Positions 34,101-44,510 of a stretch of 64,000 bases of DNA are shown piece after piece (positions within the stretch are counted from its first letter, which is position 1; each line of letters begins with the position of its first letter). Both the position numbers and the translations under genes were made by a program. The stretch spans positions 248,001-312,000 of the forward strand of contig JAMXSV010000019.1 in NCBI GenBank assembly GCA_027559495.1, written 5' to 3'. The notes under the pieces are model-generated. The model was not told the DNA's origin, searched no databases, and saw only the letters and a program-made list of their open reading frames with translations. Source of the DNA: Aurifilum marmelostoma (taxonomy: Eukaryota > Ascomycota > Sordariomycetes > Diaporthales > Cryphonectriaceae).

Positions 34101-36148
34101 GAGTCTCCTATGCGGCTCGCGTTGACGGCCTGGAGGTTCTTGACAACCTCTGCCATGCGCCTCTTCTCGGCCTCCTTGTTCAGGCTCTCTTGTCTCAGGC
34201 GCTCGATCTCCGAGACGAACTCGTCGACACGCTCGCGCAGGTAGATTAGCTCCTCTTCGTTGGCGGCGTGCTGCTCGTAGTCCTCTGCCGTCTGGCCGGC
34301 CGAGGACGCACCGCTCTTTGCTGTCCCGGGCCGCTCGTCCTCGTCCTTGAGCTTTCTCTCGAGCTCCTTCGTGCGGCGGCGCAGGACCTTGTTGTCGCGC
34401 TGCAGAACGGCCAGGCTGGTCTTGAGCTCGACATTCTCCGAGATCATTTCCTTAATACCTTCTTCGGAGAGCTTGTCCAGGCGGTCGCTCAGGAACATGA
34501 CCTTGAGCTTCAGGTCAAAGTTCTCCTTGGACAGCCGTTCTATTGTGCTGCTCTGTTCCTTGAGGGTGAGATTCCGGCCGGTGCGGGTGGTGCTGGCGCT
34601 GGCGCTAAGGTTCACCTCTGACATCTTCCGCCTAGGCGTCACGAGGCCGCTCTTTGTCCTGTATTCCTTGGCCAGGGACTCAGGCACCTGCACATTTCTG
34701 ACGTGTCTCGCGATGACCGTGTCGGTCGGCTCGGTCAGAGATTGTTTCGGAGCCCTCGGTGTCTTGACCTGGTCGCCAAAAGGGACGCCCTCGTCCTCGG
34801 TCAACGGTTCCAGCGGCTCCATCCCTATGCGTCCAGTCGAGTCCTCGCGAAAATCTGACACCATGCTGCCCATGCTGACCTGGCGTGTGATCATGTTGCT
34901 CACGCTGCTATTCCGAGACATGCTCATCGAAGGCACGGCACCCCCAGACTGCAGGGCGTAGTCGGCACGAAGGTCTGCAGTGCCGACGGTAGCATCACTT
35001 TCGGTGTCTCCTGCGGCGAAGTCGGAGTCGGAAGATCGCTGGCTTGACATGCGACTGCGCAGATACTTGGGGCGCTGTCCGCTCTTGAGGGCATTTCCAG
35101 GCGTGCTGCCAGCGTCCACGCTGATTCTGGGTATGGGCATGCTCCGCTCCGTGTTTCCCTGTGCAGACGGAGGGTTCAGTGCCGTGGATGCCGTGCTGCC
35201 GGCTTGTAGGAAGTAGTCATCCGCAGATGCATTATCCTCTCGGGTGTCGTGAGCAGGCTCGTCCTTAACGTTGCTGTGTCGCGACATAGCTCTTGACACG
35301 GTGCGTGCGGTGGCAGCACCTGTTGGCGAGGAGGAGAAGCCCTCGAGGGCGGAGGTTTCGCTTGGGGTCTGTGCGCCCTGTTCCTGATGCTGCTGCTGCT
35401 GCTGCCGCCCCCCAGAAGACGCACCCTCTCTCCTCACAGAAGAAGGGCCCTGCTGGTTGGCGTGTTCGCTGCGCGGAGCAAATGTAGGCAGGGATGGCTC
35501 GTCATGTTGTACTGGGTGGGACGTGGGGCCAGCGGAGGACTTGGTCGAGGAAGGAGGGCCTGACCTGGGAGGCTTGGAAGGAGAGTCGAAAACGAAGGTG
35601 TCGTCGAAGCCGAGCGAGTTGATGGTGGGGAGGGGAGAGACTGGGGTAGTGAAGCTCGATTCAATGTCCTGGAGACGGTGCCGGACCATGTGTGCCGTGT
35701 AGGAGTCGTTTGGATCTCTTGCGGGCAGTTCGCTATTTCCTTCTGCATAGCTTGGTTCTCCTGGTGAGAGATTGTGGTGGGCACTTGTTCTTTCCTGTGT
35801 CATTTGTTGTTGTGAGGCCACGGGAGGCCTCAAGTCTGGAATGGTATCTGCAGTGAACGCGGACTGTGGCCCTGTCCGTATCTCGTCGGTCGGGGTGGGA
35901 ATGTCGTCGGGATCGTCGTCGTCTCCCTCTGGACCAGGCCAGTCTTCCTCATTGCGAGGGTCATCGTCGTCTTCGTCGGGGACTCGGTATGCAGTCGAAG
36001 GGCGCGACAGTTCACGTCCGATGTGCTCGTAGTCGAGGTCTTCCCCCGAGGCGCTGCTGGTGACTGTTGTGCCCGAGGACGAAGGGGGTAGGGGTTGCGA
36101 GGCAGCCAGGGCAGCCACATCACTGCTGGTACTGCCGTCGTCGTCCAT
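31178..36148 (-). CDS. apsB: ApsB/Mto1-type microtubule-organising coiled-coil protein
   Basis: One uninterrupted frame of 1656 residues. The first 520 residues are acidic and disordered, containing a TAHMVRHRLQDIESSF segment that I associate with fungal ApsB proteins. Residues about 525-600 form the centrosomin motif (CM1): the LTLKEQSSTIERLSKENFDLK stretch and its downstream VMFLSDRLDKL, the part that recruits the gamma-tubulin complex. From there to about residue 1500 the protein is almost continuous coiled coil. Near residues 1579-1620 is a KWMHRLKDLEGKLKAEREGR block matching the Mto2-binding region of Mto1. In Aspergillus and fission yeast these proteins nucleate cytoplasmic microtubules at spindle-pole bodies and septal sites. 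Length is greater than the Aspergillus protein but plausible for Sordariomycetes. Many long plus-strand frames across it are antisense shadows. The presence of both CM1 and the Mto2-binding block favours Mto1/ApsB over Pcp1. Confidence 0.9.
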   Translation of the reverse strand: MDDDGSTSSDVAALAASQPLPPSSSGTTVTSSASGEDLDYEHIGRELSRPSTAYRVPDEDDDDPRNEEDWPGPEGDDDDPDDIPTPTDEIRTGPQSAFTADTIPDLRPPVASQQQMTQERTSAHHNLSPGEPSYAEGNSELPARDPNDSYTAHMVRHRLQDIESSFTTPVSPLPTINSLGFDDTFVFDSPSKPPRSGPPSSTKSSAGPTSHPVQHDEPSLPTFAPRSEHANQQGPSSVRREGASSGGRQQQQQHQEQGAQTPSETSALEGFSSSPTGAATARTVSRAMSRHSNVKDEPAHDTREDNASADDYFLQAGSTASTALNPPSAQGNTERSMPIPRISVDAGSTPGNALKSGQRPKYLRSRMSSQRSSDSDFAAGDTESDATVGTADLRADYALQSGGAVPSMSMSRNSSVSNMITRQVSMGSMVSDFREDSTGRIGMEPLEPLTEDEGVPFGDQVKTPRAPKQSLTEPTDTVIARHVRNVQVPESLAKEYRTKSGLVTPRRKMSEVNLSASASTTRTGRNLTLKEQSSTIERLSKENFDLKLKVMFLSDRLDKLSEEGIKEMISENVELKTSLAVLQRDNKVLRRRTKELERKLKDEDERPGTAKSGASSAGQTAEDYEQHAANEEELIYLRERVDEFVSEIERLRQESLNKEAEKRRMAEVVKNLQAVNASRIGDSLGQDDETEVWRELYSQESGRREQAEEDNQRLGDENKRLRDEVFRLKQELTNGTMSSTGNSAGTGLQHTTNIYNISRKPRAESPSRSKSRMSESEMTGTMSVSVTLVEELRRESEQLRHENAELRREVGAQTSMLTSRNREKERLYQEIEDLKMAQRRSGTASSTLDSILDRSASRSGVHDRPPSRGSQATRTATLDEDPEREELENKLAELRDKLSAVKMQNQDLQQELGTYVEEYEAELEARKEVETAALQLQQELEAAQNDLIALHQERDELLQENSSMDQEFNNLRTEAQDEIDHLEAEAEQRDAEIARLNQELVERSENQEALQEEMRRLSDDMIRFEDTQEAQLKRIKQLEEELTQSNTELEDLEEKLVAANDKVSRLSVQQESNQGEIAFLREEQEGDKLKIGDLVGQVAQLEVVLREEKDKTRELESQMQNERQQHEIVTNQEKEEVQQVVNQLNRELTTAKDESRKLRKSLSKQEIEAAEWKERLQELENNLREALGDLNGTKSTFLRDISKLQHDLERTCRELDTTRSALNDKERLLKQRDELLETSALEARRLAEMFDKEKQLHRTTKHELDTYQKTQVHIHGNMSSAELRIKELESSKSRDKQRLAKLESTLKEQLNERNSLLLVLWTRLSTICGTDWAHDNSLISGRALPSLESVATMLPGFSKNLLAAVRTIESIVGKFQDRVKSIERELWKEYQHLEETLDKRMKKLDKLESIVRNGVATGTISVGGAASQALVEDLRQRIVRLEDVNRQLQVDNATLRTANEVRARTAQEAMLETRGDRTFDGGSPSPAIPTGPRDRLSGSSERSRPSRQTSRTYGPALTASSSSSVRRDASRPSTISRSRTENEAVTLSNSQDYARDYDPGPASAGAAPLLSPGAPSDADIKWMHRLKDLEGKLKAEREGRMLDRTEASRRLLDLEEVAREAQMREAKREKHRKLQAALSLGKKSPAASRSASRADD

Positions 36149-38153
36149 CGTTCTTGTGCCTGTGTCCCAGGTCGCTCCCCCTTGCGCGCGTGGCGCCGTC
36201 TCGTCTGGGGGCGGACCCGTGCGATGGGCTCAGTTCCGCCTGCTGCGCATTCGCGTGTGGTCGAGGGGGTGGAATAGCTCTGCGCGACACACAGAGCGCC
36301 GTGTGTCCTCGAGTCAAGCTGGGAGCTGCTGGGAGCTGCTGCTTCTTCTCTCCTCCTCTGCTCTGCTCTGCTCTGCCAGCCAGGGATTCTTCTTCAGGGG
36401 CGATGCGACAACCGTGTTCGGCGGATTAGAATTCGGGGTATTCGGTCGTGTGACGGTAGCAAATGTTGAATATAGGTGTACTACACGTGGAGGAGGACGG
36501 TATCTCGTGGTAACTGCTGTTTGAGGTCATCGAGTCCTCGCGTGGTTTGAGCCAATGGATGATGTTGATTGACATGACATACATAGCAAGGTCCAATGCA
36601 GCTGGGGAGGTGCTGTGGTTGGACCAGCAGCACATGCCTACAAGCATAAGTACTAAATCAACACTACAGCACGCTATAGCTAATGCAGCTTTGACGATAT
36701 GATTACATAAGGGCATACTTGCTAGTGCTGCAGTACAGCGATGATGGCAGTCAGTGCGTTTGTTGCCCCTAGCCAGGGGTCTGGGGCTCTCATCCAGGGG
36801 ACCAACACCAACAGAGAGGGGCCGCCGAGGGGCCCTGAGGGCGTCAGGGGCAACACCCCACCTACTGCTGTACCAGAAGCACAGGGTACATTTCAGTTGA
36901 AGGGTCCCCACACAGAATAAAGTCACCCCCTGTACTTGACCTTCTGCCCAGTACTGGGGGAGGGGACAGCAACAGCAGCTATCAGTCAAGCCTTTGTAGC
37001 TATATACTTTAGTACACAGCCTACTTCTTTGTCACAGTCGTCCTTCTTCAACAAGCCCTGTACTCTGGTTTCTTGTCTCTACTCCACCTCACCTTTCACT
37101 GCAGATATGGACAGGATATCTCTGCAGCAAACTGTTTTATTGCGAAAAGACTCATGAGCACTCGGGCTCCTAGCTAGCAGACCTCAATCTCCTTATTGAC
37201 CCCCCTGCTGTCCATCCACTCTCTGGGGCTCTTGGTTCCCTCCGAGCTGTGTACGCAGAATAAATGAGAGAATGCTTGGGGCTTTGATTGCTACAGGGAC
37301 AACGAGAATTTAATCAAAGTTATCGTGGAAGGATAATCAAGCCCCTCACCATATCGATTAAACAGCTGAATGCCCGAGAATCTTGCAGGCCCTCAAATTT
37401 GACCTCCATATTGGGAGGCAACCAGGCTGTCAGAGTTGAAATCGCTGCTAATTATGGTAGGCCTCTTCTCTCTCGTGTGTCATTCATCGACCCAAGCACC
37501 AGCCAACTTGGGTTCAAATCAGTATTTCTGTATCAAGATCTGGGCCGGATTAGATAATATGAAGGTGTTTATGAGACCCTTATGTTTGTATTAATAGCAT
37601 CTGCTGCGAGTTGATGAGCCCTTCTACTGCCGAAGGAGGAACTCTGCAGCATCTCGACCAATTGCATTCCTCCTCGCTGACAACTTTGAATTTAATAATA
37701 CATGCATTTTCTGGAAAATGAAGTACTCATAAAGTGAAGATTCCGTTTCAAGCGCTCGACGATGGAAAAGGGCAACCAGCAGGGTACCCTAACTGTATGA
37801 TCTCTTCGGCACATGACAGTCATGGCGATTCCACCGCAATACAGTACCTGCAATACATGTATATTCCGAAGACTGCCGATTCCTCAAACTTTACACACCT
37901 CCCATCGTTGAACCCACAATCTTCAACCAAAGAGGAAGGACTCTTGTTCCTTGTGAGTGTGCTATTTAGCCGGAAGGTGGAGTCGAAAGATAACTGTCTG
38001 TTATTCCCAGATGTACTTCGTATTCATGTCTCTCTCTCGCCTCTCCATCTCATCATCCGGGCAGTGCTGATGATCAGGTCGGTCGAGTCTGGATTACTGC
38101 TTGATACTTCTCCAATATTGGCAGAGAATACTTGTTTGAGCATATTTATCACC
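36149..38153. other. Intergenic region with an imperfect inverted repeat
   Basis: Between divergent genes. The first few hundred bases probably hold the ApsB promoter. An imperfect inverted repeat lies at 36725-36882 (see separate entry). A plus-strand frame is open from 37734 straight into the amidohydrolase gene but is judged to be upstream leader. No other gene seen. Confidence 0.5.
36725..36882. repeat. Imperfect inverted repeat, possible MITE or hairpin
   Basis: The left arm (36725-36770) starts GTGCTGCAGTACAGC and ends GTTGCCCCT. The right arm (36846-36882) begins AGGGGCAAC and ends CTGTACCAGAAGCAC, i.e. the reverse complement with mismatches and gaps. The 75-base centre is G/C-rich with repeated CAGGGG/GAGGGG blocks. 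This is the only stem of this size I noticed in the intergenic sequence. No target-site duplication was identified. Confidence 0.4.
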
Positions 38154-39599
38154 ATGAAGATCCGGGTAGATCAGGGTTCCAGCATTCTCCCTTGCCATAC
38201 AGACGTGGCATTTCAGCACAGTGACGACGACAACACTATACCCGAGAAAATCACCAGACCATGGACTCTTCCCCCTCAGCAGGCATATGTCTTTGTGGAC
38301 ATCAACATCATTGATACAGCAGCTGGCAGGGTTCTCCCAAACCAGACCGTGCGCATCGCAGGCGGCAAGATCATATCCATCGACAACAACGTCAGCAGAC
38401 AGGACAACAATGATGATGCCAAGTTCATCAATTGCGCCGGCAGATACTACCTCAGCCCAGGCCTCATCGACGCCCACGTCCACCTGACCTCGGTCCCGGG
38501 CGAGCCCGACCTGCGTTCCTCCATGACCGTCCCAGGGCCCGTCTCCCTTCTCCGCCAGCCTTTCCAGGCCGGAGCCATGCTGGCCCGCGGCTACACCACC
38601 GCCCGCGACTGCGGCGGCGCCACCCTCGCCCTCAAGGAGGCCATCGCCGACGGCGTCTTCCCAGGGCCACGACTGTTCATCGCAGGCCGCGCGCTCAGCC
38701 AGACAGGAGGCCATGGCGACCGAAGAGGCGCCAACGACACCACCACCGCGCCAGGAGGAGGAGGAGGCGGTGGCTGCTGTGGCGCCGGAGGGCCCTCAGA
38801 AGGCCTGAGCATCGTCGTCGACGGCGTGCCCTCGGTCCTCCGTGCAGCGCGCGACCAGCTCCGCCAGGGCGCCGACTTCCTCAAGCTCATGGCGGGCGGG
38901 GGCGTGGCCTCCCCGACGGACAAGCTGGCGGGCGTGCAGCTGACGGCCGACGAGATGCGTGCCGCCGCGGAGGTAGCATTGTCGGCCGAGACGTTTGCTA
39001 CGGCGCACGCGTACACGCCCAAGGCGATCCGCCACGCCGTCGACAACGGGGTCCGAGGCATCGAGCACGGCAATTTCATCGACGAGGAGACGGCGCGGTA
39101 CCTGGCCGACCGCGGGGTCTTCCTCACGCCGACGCTGGTCACGTATAAAGCCATGGCGGACCCAAAGTATGCTGCGTTCCTGCCGGCGGAGAACCGCGCC
39201 AAGAACGAGATGGTCCTGCAGGAAGGCCTCAGGAGCCTGAAGCTGGCCCACGAGGCCGGCGTGACCATGTGTCTGGGCAGCGACCTGCTGAGCTTCCTCG
39301 GCGTGGAGCAGCTCGGCGAGTTTGGGCTGAGGGCCCAGGTGCTGCCGGGCGAGGAGGTCCTGCGCCACGCTACTGTCAACCCGGCGCGGATGCTGGGCCA
39401 GGAGGATAGGCTGGGACAGGTCAAGGAGGGGTTCGTGGCTGATCTGCTGGTGTTGAATGCCAACCCGCTGGAGGACGTCACGATCTTTGAGAAGCCTCAG
39501 CGCCATCTTTTGGCAGTCATTAAAGAGGGATGGGTGTATAGTAGCAGGTGGTCTAAGTTGCCTACGGATGTGCATCCCTGTCCAGGATTGATAGAATGA
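38154..39599 (+). CDS. Metal-dependent amidohydrolase (imidazolonepropionase-like)
   Basis: I chose the ATG at 38154 (ATCACCATGA context), giving 481 residues; the frame is open back to 37734, which would give 621, but the extra sequence resembles no amidohydrolase. The fold elements appear in order: an N-terminal strand region (VDINIIDTAAGRVLPNQTV), the metal-binding HVHL after SPGLIDA, a lysine likely to be the carbamylated bridge in ADFLKLMAGGG, histidines in ATAHAY and GIEHGN, and the aspartate in CLGSDLL. The end has the usual G-x-V-x-x-G-x-x-A-D-L-L-V-L motif. This is the Xaa-Pro-dipeptidase/imidazolonepropionase-like branch; substrates vary and cannot be named. An unusual Gly-rich loop (seven glycines then CC) is inserted near residue 205. 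No signal peptide from the chosen start, so it is probably cytosolic. Confidence 0.88.
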   Translation: MKIRVDQGSSILPCHTDVAFQHSDDDNTIPEKITRPWTLPPQQAYVFVDINIIDTAAGRVLPNQTVRIAGGKIISIDNNVSRQDNNDDAKFINCAGRYYLSPGLIDAHVHLTSVPGEPDLRSSMTVPGPVSLLRQPFQAGAMLARGYTTARDCGGATLALKEAIADGVFPGPRLFIAGRALSQTGGHGDRRGANDTTTAPGGGGGGGCCGAGGPSEGLSIVVDGVPSVLRAARDQLRQGADFLKLMAGGGVASPTDKLAGVQLTADEMRAAAEVALSAETFATAHAYTPKAIRHAVDNGVRGIEHGNFIDEETARYLADRGVFLTPTLVTYKAMADPKYAAFLPAENRAKNEMVLQEGLRSLKLAHEAGVTMCLGSDLLSFLGVEQLGEFGLRAQVLPGEEVLRHATVNPARMLGQEDRLGQVKEGFVADLLVLNANPLEDVTIFEKPQRHLLAVIKEGWVYSSRWSKLPTDVHPCPGLIE

Positions 39600-39850
39600 T
39601 TCCGGGTCCAGGTGAGAAGGGCGGAACAGCTCCCTAGGGGAGAAGCTGAGCAGTCAACCTTCGCTGCAAGTGATGTATTGACGCAAGATTCTGCTGACAT
39701 GTGATATGATGCGAAAAAGGTTTTATGAGTCTTGAAAATATTTACAAATAAAGTTACTCCTCCACGCCAGTCAAAAGCTCTGACTTCCCTGAATACTGCA
39801 ATGGTGATTATCGCCATCTCTCTGCCGTCTTCGAGTCGGGACTCGAAAGA

Positions 39851-40638
39851 TTATTCCAACACGGTGAACTTGCGATCCAGCAGGGTGCAGTTGACGGGCA
39901 GAGTGATAGAAGGGGTCGGGCCGCCCTCCATGGCCTTGGAGCTATAGTTATAGCCAGGTGCCAACATCATGATCTGGCCCACGGTCGTGTTGTACGTTTC
40001 CGCCAAGTCCTTGAACACGCCCCACGAGAAAGAGTAGGGCTCGAGGACGCACTGAGAGGGGGCGCACTATGATTGATTTCTCAAAGCTTCAGCTCTACTG
40101 TGACACATCATGCACGCGGACATGAAAACTGGGATACAAAGAAGACAGGAAAAAAGGTTCTTACCTGAGGAATCTGAATCAGCTGGCCAGGCGCAAGCTC
40201 GATGGCGGTGCTGATGGACTCGTTAACATTGGCCTTCACAATAGCCTCCGCATCCATGCCCAGCCGCAGCGCAACCTTGTCGAATGTGTCCCCCTCGAAA
40301 GTGTAGTACTGCCCCGGCCCGCCCATCAGGCACGAGTTCTTGGGGTTGTCCTCCGGCTTCAGGAGGCACGAGTCGCTGTCCGGATAGCACGTCTCGGCAG
40401 GAATCAGCAACATCTGGCCCACCGCGGGCGTGATCGTCACGTCCGCCATCAGGTTGTGGCGGCCAATGTCGCAGAGGCCACGGCCTGTAGCGTTGGCCAC
40501 ATCGGCGACGGTGGTGCCCTTGACCGTGATAGGGTAGTTGTACGTGGAGTTGTCGAGGGTGCTGGGGTCGCAGGCGGCCTTGGCCAGGATGGGCGTGTAG
40601 GCCAGAAGGGCGGCGAAGAGGCTGGCGGTGGTCTTCAT
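39851..40638 (-). CDS. Secreted LysM-domain protein (possible chitin-binding effector)
   Basis: Two exons, 40638-40165 and 40051-39851, 224 residues in total. Start at the ATG directly before a classic signal peptide (KTTASLFAALLAYTPILA), not the in-frame ATG 11 codons upstream. Three LysM-like repeats follow: one after the N-terminal Cys-containing stretch (YPITVKGTTVADVAN, ending MLLIPAETC), a second (YYTFEGDTFDKVALRLGM, ending GQLIQIPQC), and a third, degenerate one encoded by exon 2 (YSFSWGVFKDLAETYNTT). Cysteines lie between the modules, as in extracellular fungal LysM proteins. Relatives bind chitin or N-glycans; some shield hyphae or hide chitin fragments from plant receptors, others have structural roles. 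There is no chitinase domain. Several N-x-S/T sites suggest glycosylation. An AATATAAAG element at 40852-40860, about 215 bases upstream on the minus strand, could be its TATA box. Confidence 0.85.
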
Positions 40639-43488
40639 TGTGATGGAAAAAGGAGGGATCTGGAAGGGCAAATGTTTTGAATAATAATAATTGCGAAGGA
40701 CTTCTCCGAACGAGCAGCAATATGCAAGGCTGTGAGGGCAGAGAAAAGAGTGATGGCCTTTTCCTAAGTGAATGAGTGTCTTGGTATGAGCAAGCTAGTG
40801 CCTGATGTAGAAGCAGAGATGATTAGAGGAAACTTAGGAAGATGCTGTGGGCTTTATATTATCATTGTTTGTCTCAACAGCTTGACCGCGCAGACTCTCG
40901 AGGTCTACACTTTTCCCGTAGCCTACAGTAGTGACAGTAATTACATGTTGCCAGCACTGCCACGACACTCTCACCACACGATGCGTATTTTCTGGAGTCT
41001 TACATTGTGATGTGCTCGCAAAACCCACCATCCCCTTGTTCCTTCTGAGGGGATGACTATGGATGATGGCGATGGGAGAAGGAGGAGGAGGAGTTTACAA
41101 CGAAAAAAAGGGGTTCAATTCGTATGCATCCCCCTCTTTGAACAAGATGGATACACCCGGAAAGAATGACAAGTTCCACATCAGTCTTGGATCAGTTCCC
41201 ACGGAATAGACCTCAGGATCGATACATATCTGCACAATTGTGTCAGGAGTTTACGAGTCAAGGAAACTCAAGAGAGGGGAGAATGTAAACGATAACGAGG
41301 ATACGTATCTGGTTCGACTCCATAATGTGAACGATGCGAGATCCATTTTCGGGTACCATCTCTCCGCCGGAGATTTTTCCCGCGCAGTCATACGGACGCG
41401 GAACGACCCTTTGCATAGAAGTACGCGAAAGCCCAGGCTAGAGCTGGCACTCACAGGGGCGATCACGTTGGTGTCACTGGGACGACCAACCTTGGAAGTT
41501 TGCGTGTATGGTGGTGCTTGAGCACACGTACGGACCAGTGGCTACTTCTAAGGCAATCCCGCTACCATGTTCGAAATAGAAGGCAAGGAATAGATTGACC
41601 GCTCGAAGGATCAATGGACTCAACAGCCGTGGGGTCCAGCGACACTCGCTCGGTGTTTCGCCGTGCAGCCTGCCATGAGGCTCAGTAGCTTTCCTGCGCT
41701 CCCAGATCCGCAAAGCGATATTTTTATTACATGTCACTATCCACCTACCCGAACTTCCCTTCTCCATGGCTACTCGTTCCACTGATGTACTTGTCCACAG
41801 TAAATTGTGTACAAAGATACCTGTTTCACACCTTGCTGCACGGTAATTTCTGTACAGGCTGCTGCCTAATTGATCCCTGGTAACTCCCGACGGTCGTCTC
41901 CTCCATGTTTACACCGCTGGGGTAGGCACCCTTTTGAACCAGTGCAGAGCAAAGACATCCCTTAAACTAGCCCCGCCGGGGGAGAAAGCTTCGAAGGCCA
42001 TCTGTCCCAACTTCATCTTGTTACGGTGCGTGAAGAAAAGGGGAGCATTGGTGGGAATAGCAACCGGCTCGGGATTCTGTAGAGATGTCGGGACCGAGCC
42101 GAGATCTGGGTGGAGCCGAGGTTTGTGGCAGTATATCAGTATATAACTGAGTTAATTGATCACAATATTTGGGAGAGTATACTGCAATCGTTCAATATGG
42201 TATATAGTATGTCCAAGCAGCAATGCCGTAGTGCTCTTTGCTTTTGCCTAGGCATACAATCTATTATAGGCCTGTCTTCGTTGCTTATGAGCAATACCGG
42301 CCGGTAACGCTAACAGGACCATCTACAAGACAACGCCGGATTGTAATGAGCACGTCCAAGGAAGATAGATGCGCTTCGGTCAATTTTCTTCATTCTCTCT
42401 CGATGGTCCGTCCATGAGGGGGGGGAATAGCTTGCGCGGAAAGTAGATAAATCGGGAGACCACCCCCCTCCCCTTGCACTGTAAGTATGGCGTGTGAGCA
42501 TTGGCATTCCTCTCCTTGTCTCGTCTCCTTATCGAATTACTCTTCTCTCGTCCTGATCCTCTTCCTAGTGTTGGTTGGTAATATGCACCAAAGTGGAATA
42601 ACTATGGATCACTTATCACTATGACCCAAGAACGAGATGGGTATGTCATTGTAGGCCACGAGACGACGAAATCTCACCATAGAACCAGGCCAACCAAGCC
42701 TTGAACACAGGTACTCACAGAGACACGCATGACGCGAATCACCCCACCTTCTTGCATGTATATCATGTATGATATAGGTGGCACCACAGAAACAGAAAGT
42801 TTGGTCGCACAAGTCATCATCTTACCTGCAAGAGATGGCTGAGAGCGGGCGGACGATGTTCGTCTTAAGGGAGCCGTCTTGGACGGCGGATAGCGTGCCC
42901 GGATTCTCTGTCCGGATATAGGGAGAGCCGCCAGAACCCCCGTCTCGACTCTGACGCTGCCCCAACGAGCTCATACTGACATTATGAGCACTCAGCTATG
43001 AATAGAACAGTCAGTCAGGGTTATACTCCATAATATCGCAAGGCCCAACGTGGTGGCGATAAGACATCGCAGGTCCGACACGGGTCGGCTCCCCTCCACA
43101 CAAAGACAGGGGCCGCGAGCGGACGATGACGATGACGTAGCTGCTGAGACGCAAGGGTCCAAAGGGCCGAGCCAAGCTGCCATGGATCACCGTACCAGAG
43201 CAGTCCCCCCTCTCTCAGAACGGTGGCTCTGCTTTGTTAGTACCATAGCATGTATGATTCTTCCTATGGCCTTTCCGCCAAGCCTTTCACAAGTCCTGTT
43301 TGGGCCCCTGATGCTGAGCGGCTTGACTGGCTGTTACATTAGTCGTAACCTTATCCCGCGCTTCAGCTGCTGGCAGTGATGTAATGAGGCCTTCAATCGA
43401 GGGACCCCCTAGCTACTCCCCCTCCTTCATCGCCTTCCTCCTCCACTGGATGCGGTACACTGACCCCTCTTTCCTGAGTATATATAAA

Positions 43489-43499
43489 TCCGTCTTCTC
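43489..43499 (+). promoter_or_regulatory. TATA box of the small-protein gene
   Basis: TATATATAAAT lies about 137 bases before the ATG at 43636, followed by a pyrimidine-rich leader. This is the cleanest core-promoter match in the window and suggests a strongly or inducibly expressed gene. Confidence 0.55.
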
Positions 43500-43548
43500 C
43501 TTGGCAGCTTCTGCCTCCTACAACTATTCCCCAAGCCAGACAGACACT

Positions 43549-43572
43549 CATCATCATCATCATCATCATCAG
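43549..43572 (+). repeat. CAT trinucleotide repeat in the 5' leader
   Basis: About eight CAT units between the TATA box and the start codon. They are probably transcribed but not translated. Confidence 0.7.
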
Positions 43573-43635
43573 TAACAACAATTTACATTGCATCTTAATA
43601 CACCGTCCTCACTACCTCCTCCACCACCGCCAACA

Positions 43636-43986
43636 ATGGATCAGATCAAGAACGCCATGAACTCCGTCAGCAACTCCGGCGGTTCCGGAGCCGCTGCCCC
43701 TCAGCAGGGTGGTGCGCAGAAGGAGGACTACCTCGACAAGGGTAAGCTTTCCTCCACCCTTCTCTCCTGCTTCTCTTGTCACCATTTCCCCCAAGACAGG
43801 CTCATATGAGATGATGTTAACAAATCCCAACCTTTTTTTTTCTTCCAATAAATAGCCTTTGACATGGGCGCCAAGAAGTCCGGCCACAACATCGACCGCA
43901 ACACCTCCGAGAAGATCACCGACGGTGCCCGCGAGATGTTTGAGAAGGCGACGGGCAAGCAGGTCAACTCCAAGATCTCCAACTAA
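43636..43986 (+). CDS. Small conserved fungal protein, 78 residues, possibly stress-related
   Basis: Two exons, 43636-43741 and 43856-43986, with good GT-AG ends. The protein is hydrophilic: a Gly/Gln/Ala-rich N-terminal part, the motif KEDYLDKAFD across the splice, and a C-terminal helix region with SGHNIDRNTSEKITDGAREMF ending in KQVNSKISN. This pattern (YxDK, then SGHN and EKITDGxRxxYE/FEKATG) recurs in small fungal proteins that are usually abundant and sometimes described as stress- or conidiation-induced. I know of no defined molecular function. No signal peptide or membrane segment. Strongly biased codons (almost all C- or G-ending), a TATA box and a short leader suggest high expression. 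Confidence 0.85.
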
Positions 43987-44510
43987 GGCTGGCAGATAGG
44001 CCTGGCGGGTCTCCTGCATGTGAATAAACCTACATGACCTAACTCTTTTTGTGGGCAACTCGGCGTTATAATACGTAATTGGGATCGGAGAAGAAGATGA
44101 CTGGTAAACAAGGTCGATACCACAATAAACTGTTAAAAAACAAACGTCCAAAGCCTGAACATTGCTGTCGATGTTGTCGATTTTGAATTTACAAGTCGGA
44201 CCCTATTCCTTTCATGACTATCTGGGACATCGTAACCCGTGAAGATCTTGAGTCATTACAAAGGCTATGCTACATCATGTTCACTGGCCAACATTTTTTG
44301 GTATCACTCCTGGTGTCATGTCAAAGATGGGTCGTGCGACCTTTCCCCGTCTCCTGAAACCGTCATCAGCCATACCCCTCCAGCCTCGACCAATGGGACT
44401 ATTGTATCAAACTTGTACGTAGTTAATCAGAGTCACCCAGACGACATATCTGCAGCGAAGAAGAGAAAATAAAACACAGTCTGGCTCCTGTCATAACCAA
44501 CAATCTGTAA
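43987..44510. other. Intergenic space between convergent genes
   Basis: Shared downstream region of the small-protein gene and the MARVEL-like gene. No gene seen. Confidence 0.6.

Larger units (their letters stand above)
40639..43635. other. Gene-free stretch between divergent genes
   Basis: It contains the promoter of the LysM gene on the left and of the small protein on the right. The open frames here (up to about 109 codons) resemble nothing. The right end holds the TATA box and CAT repeat listed separately. Confidence 0.55.

Noticed and set aside
31178..36148. Several plus-strand frames of 100-390 codons across the ApsB gene
   Set aside because: Antisense shadows produced by the Leu/Glu/Gln-rich coiled-coil codons; compositionally Ser/Leu-rich with no domain.
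38094..39575. Minus-strand frames of 206-296 codons over the amidohydrolase
   Set aside because: Antisense of a GC-rich coding region; the plus strand has all metal-binding motifs.
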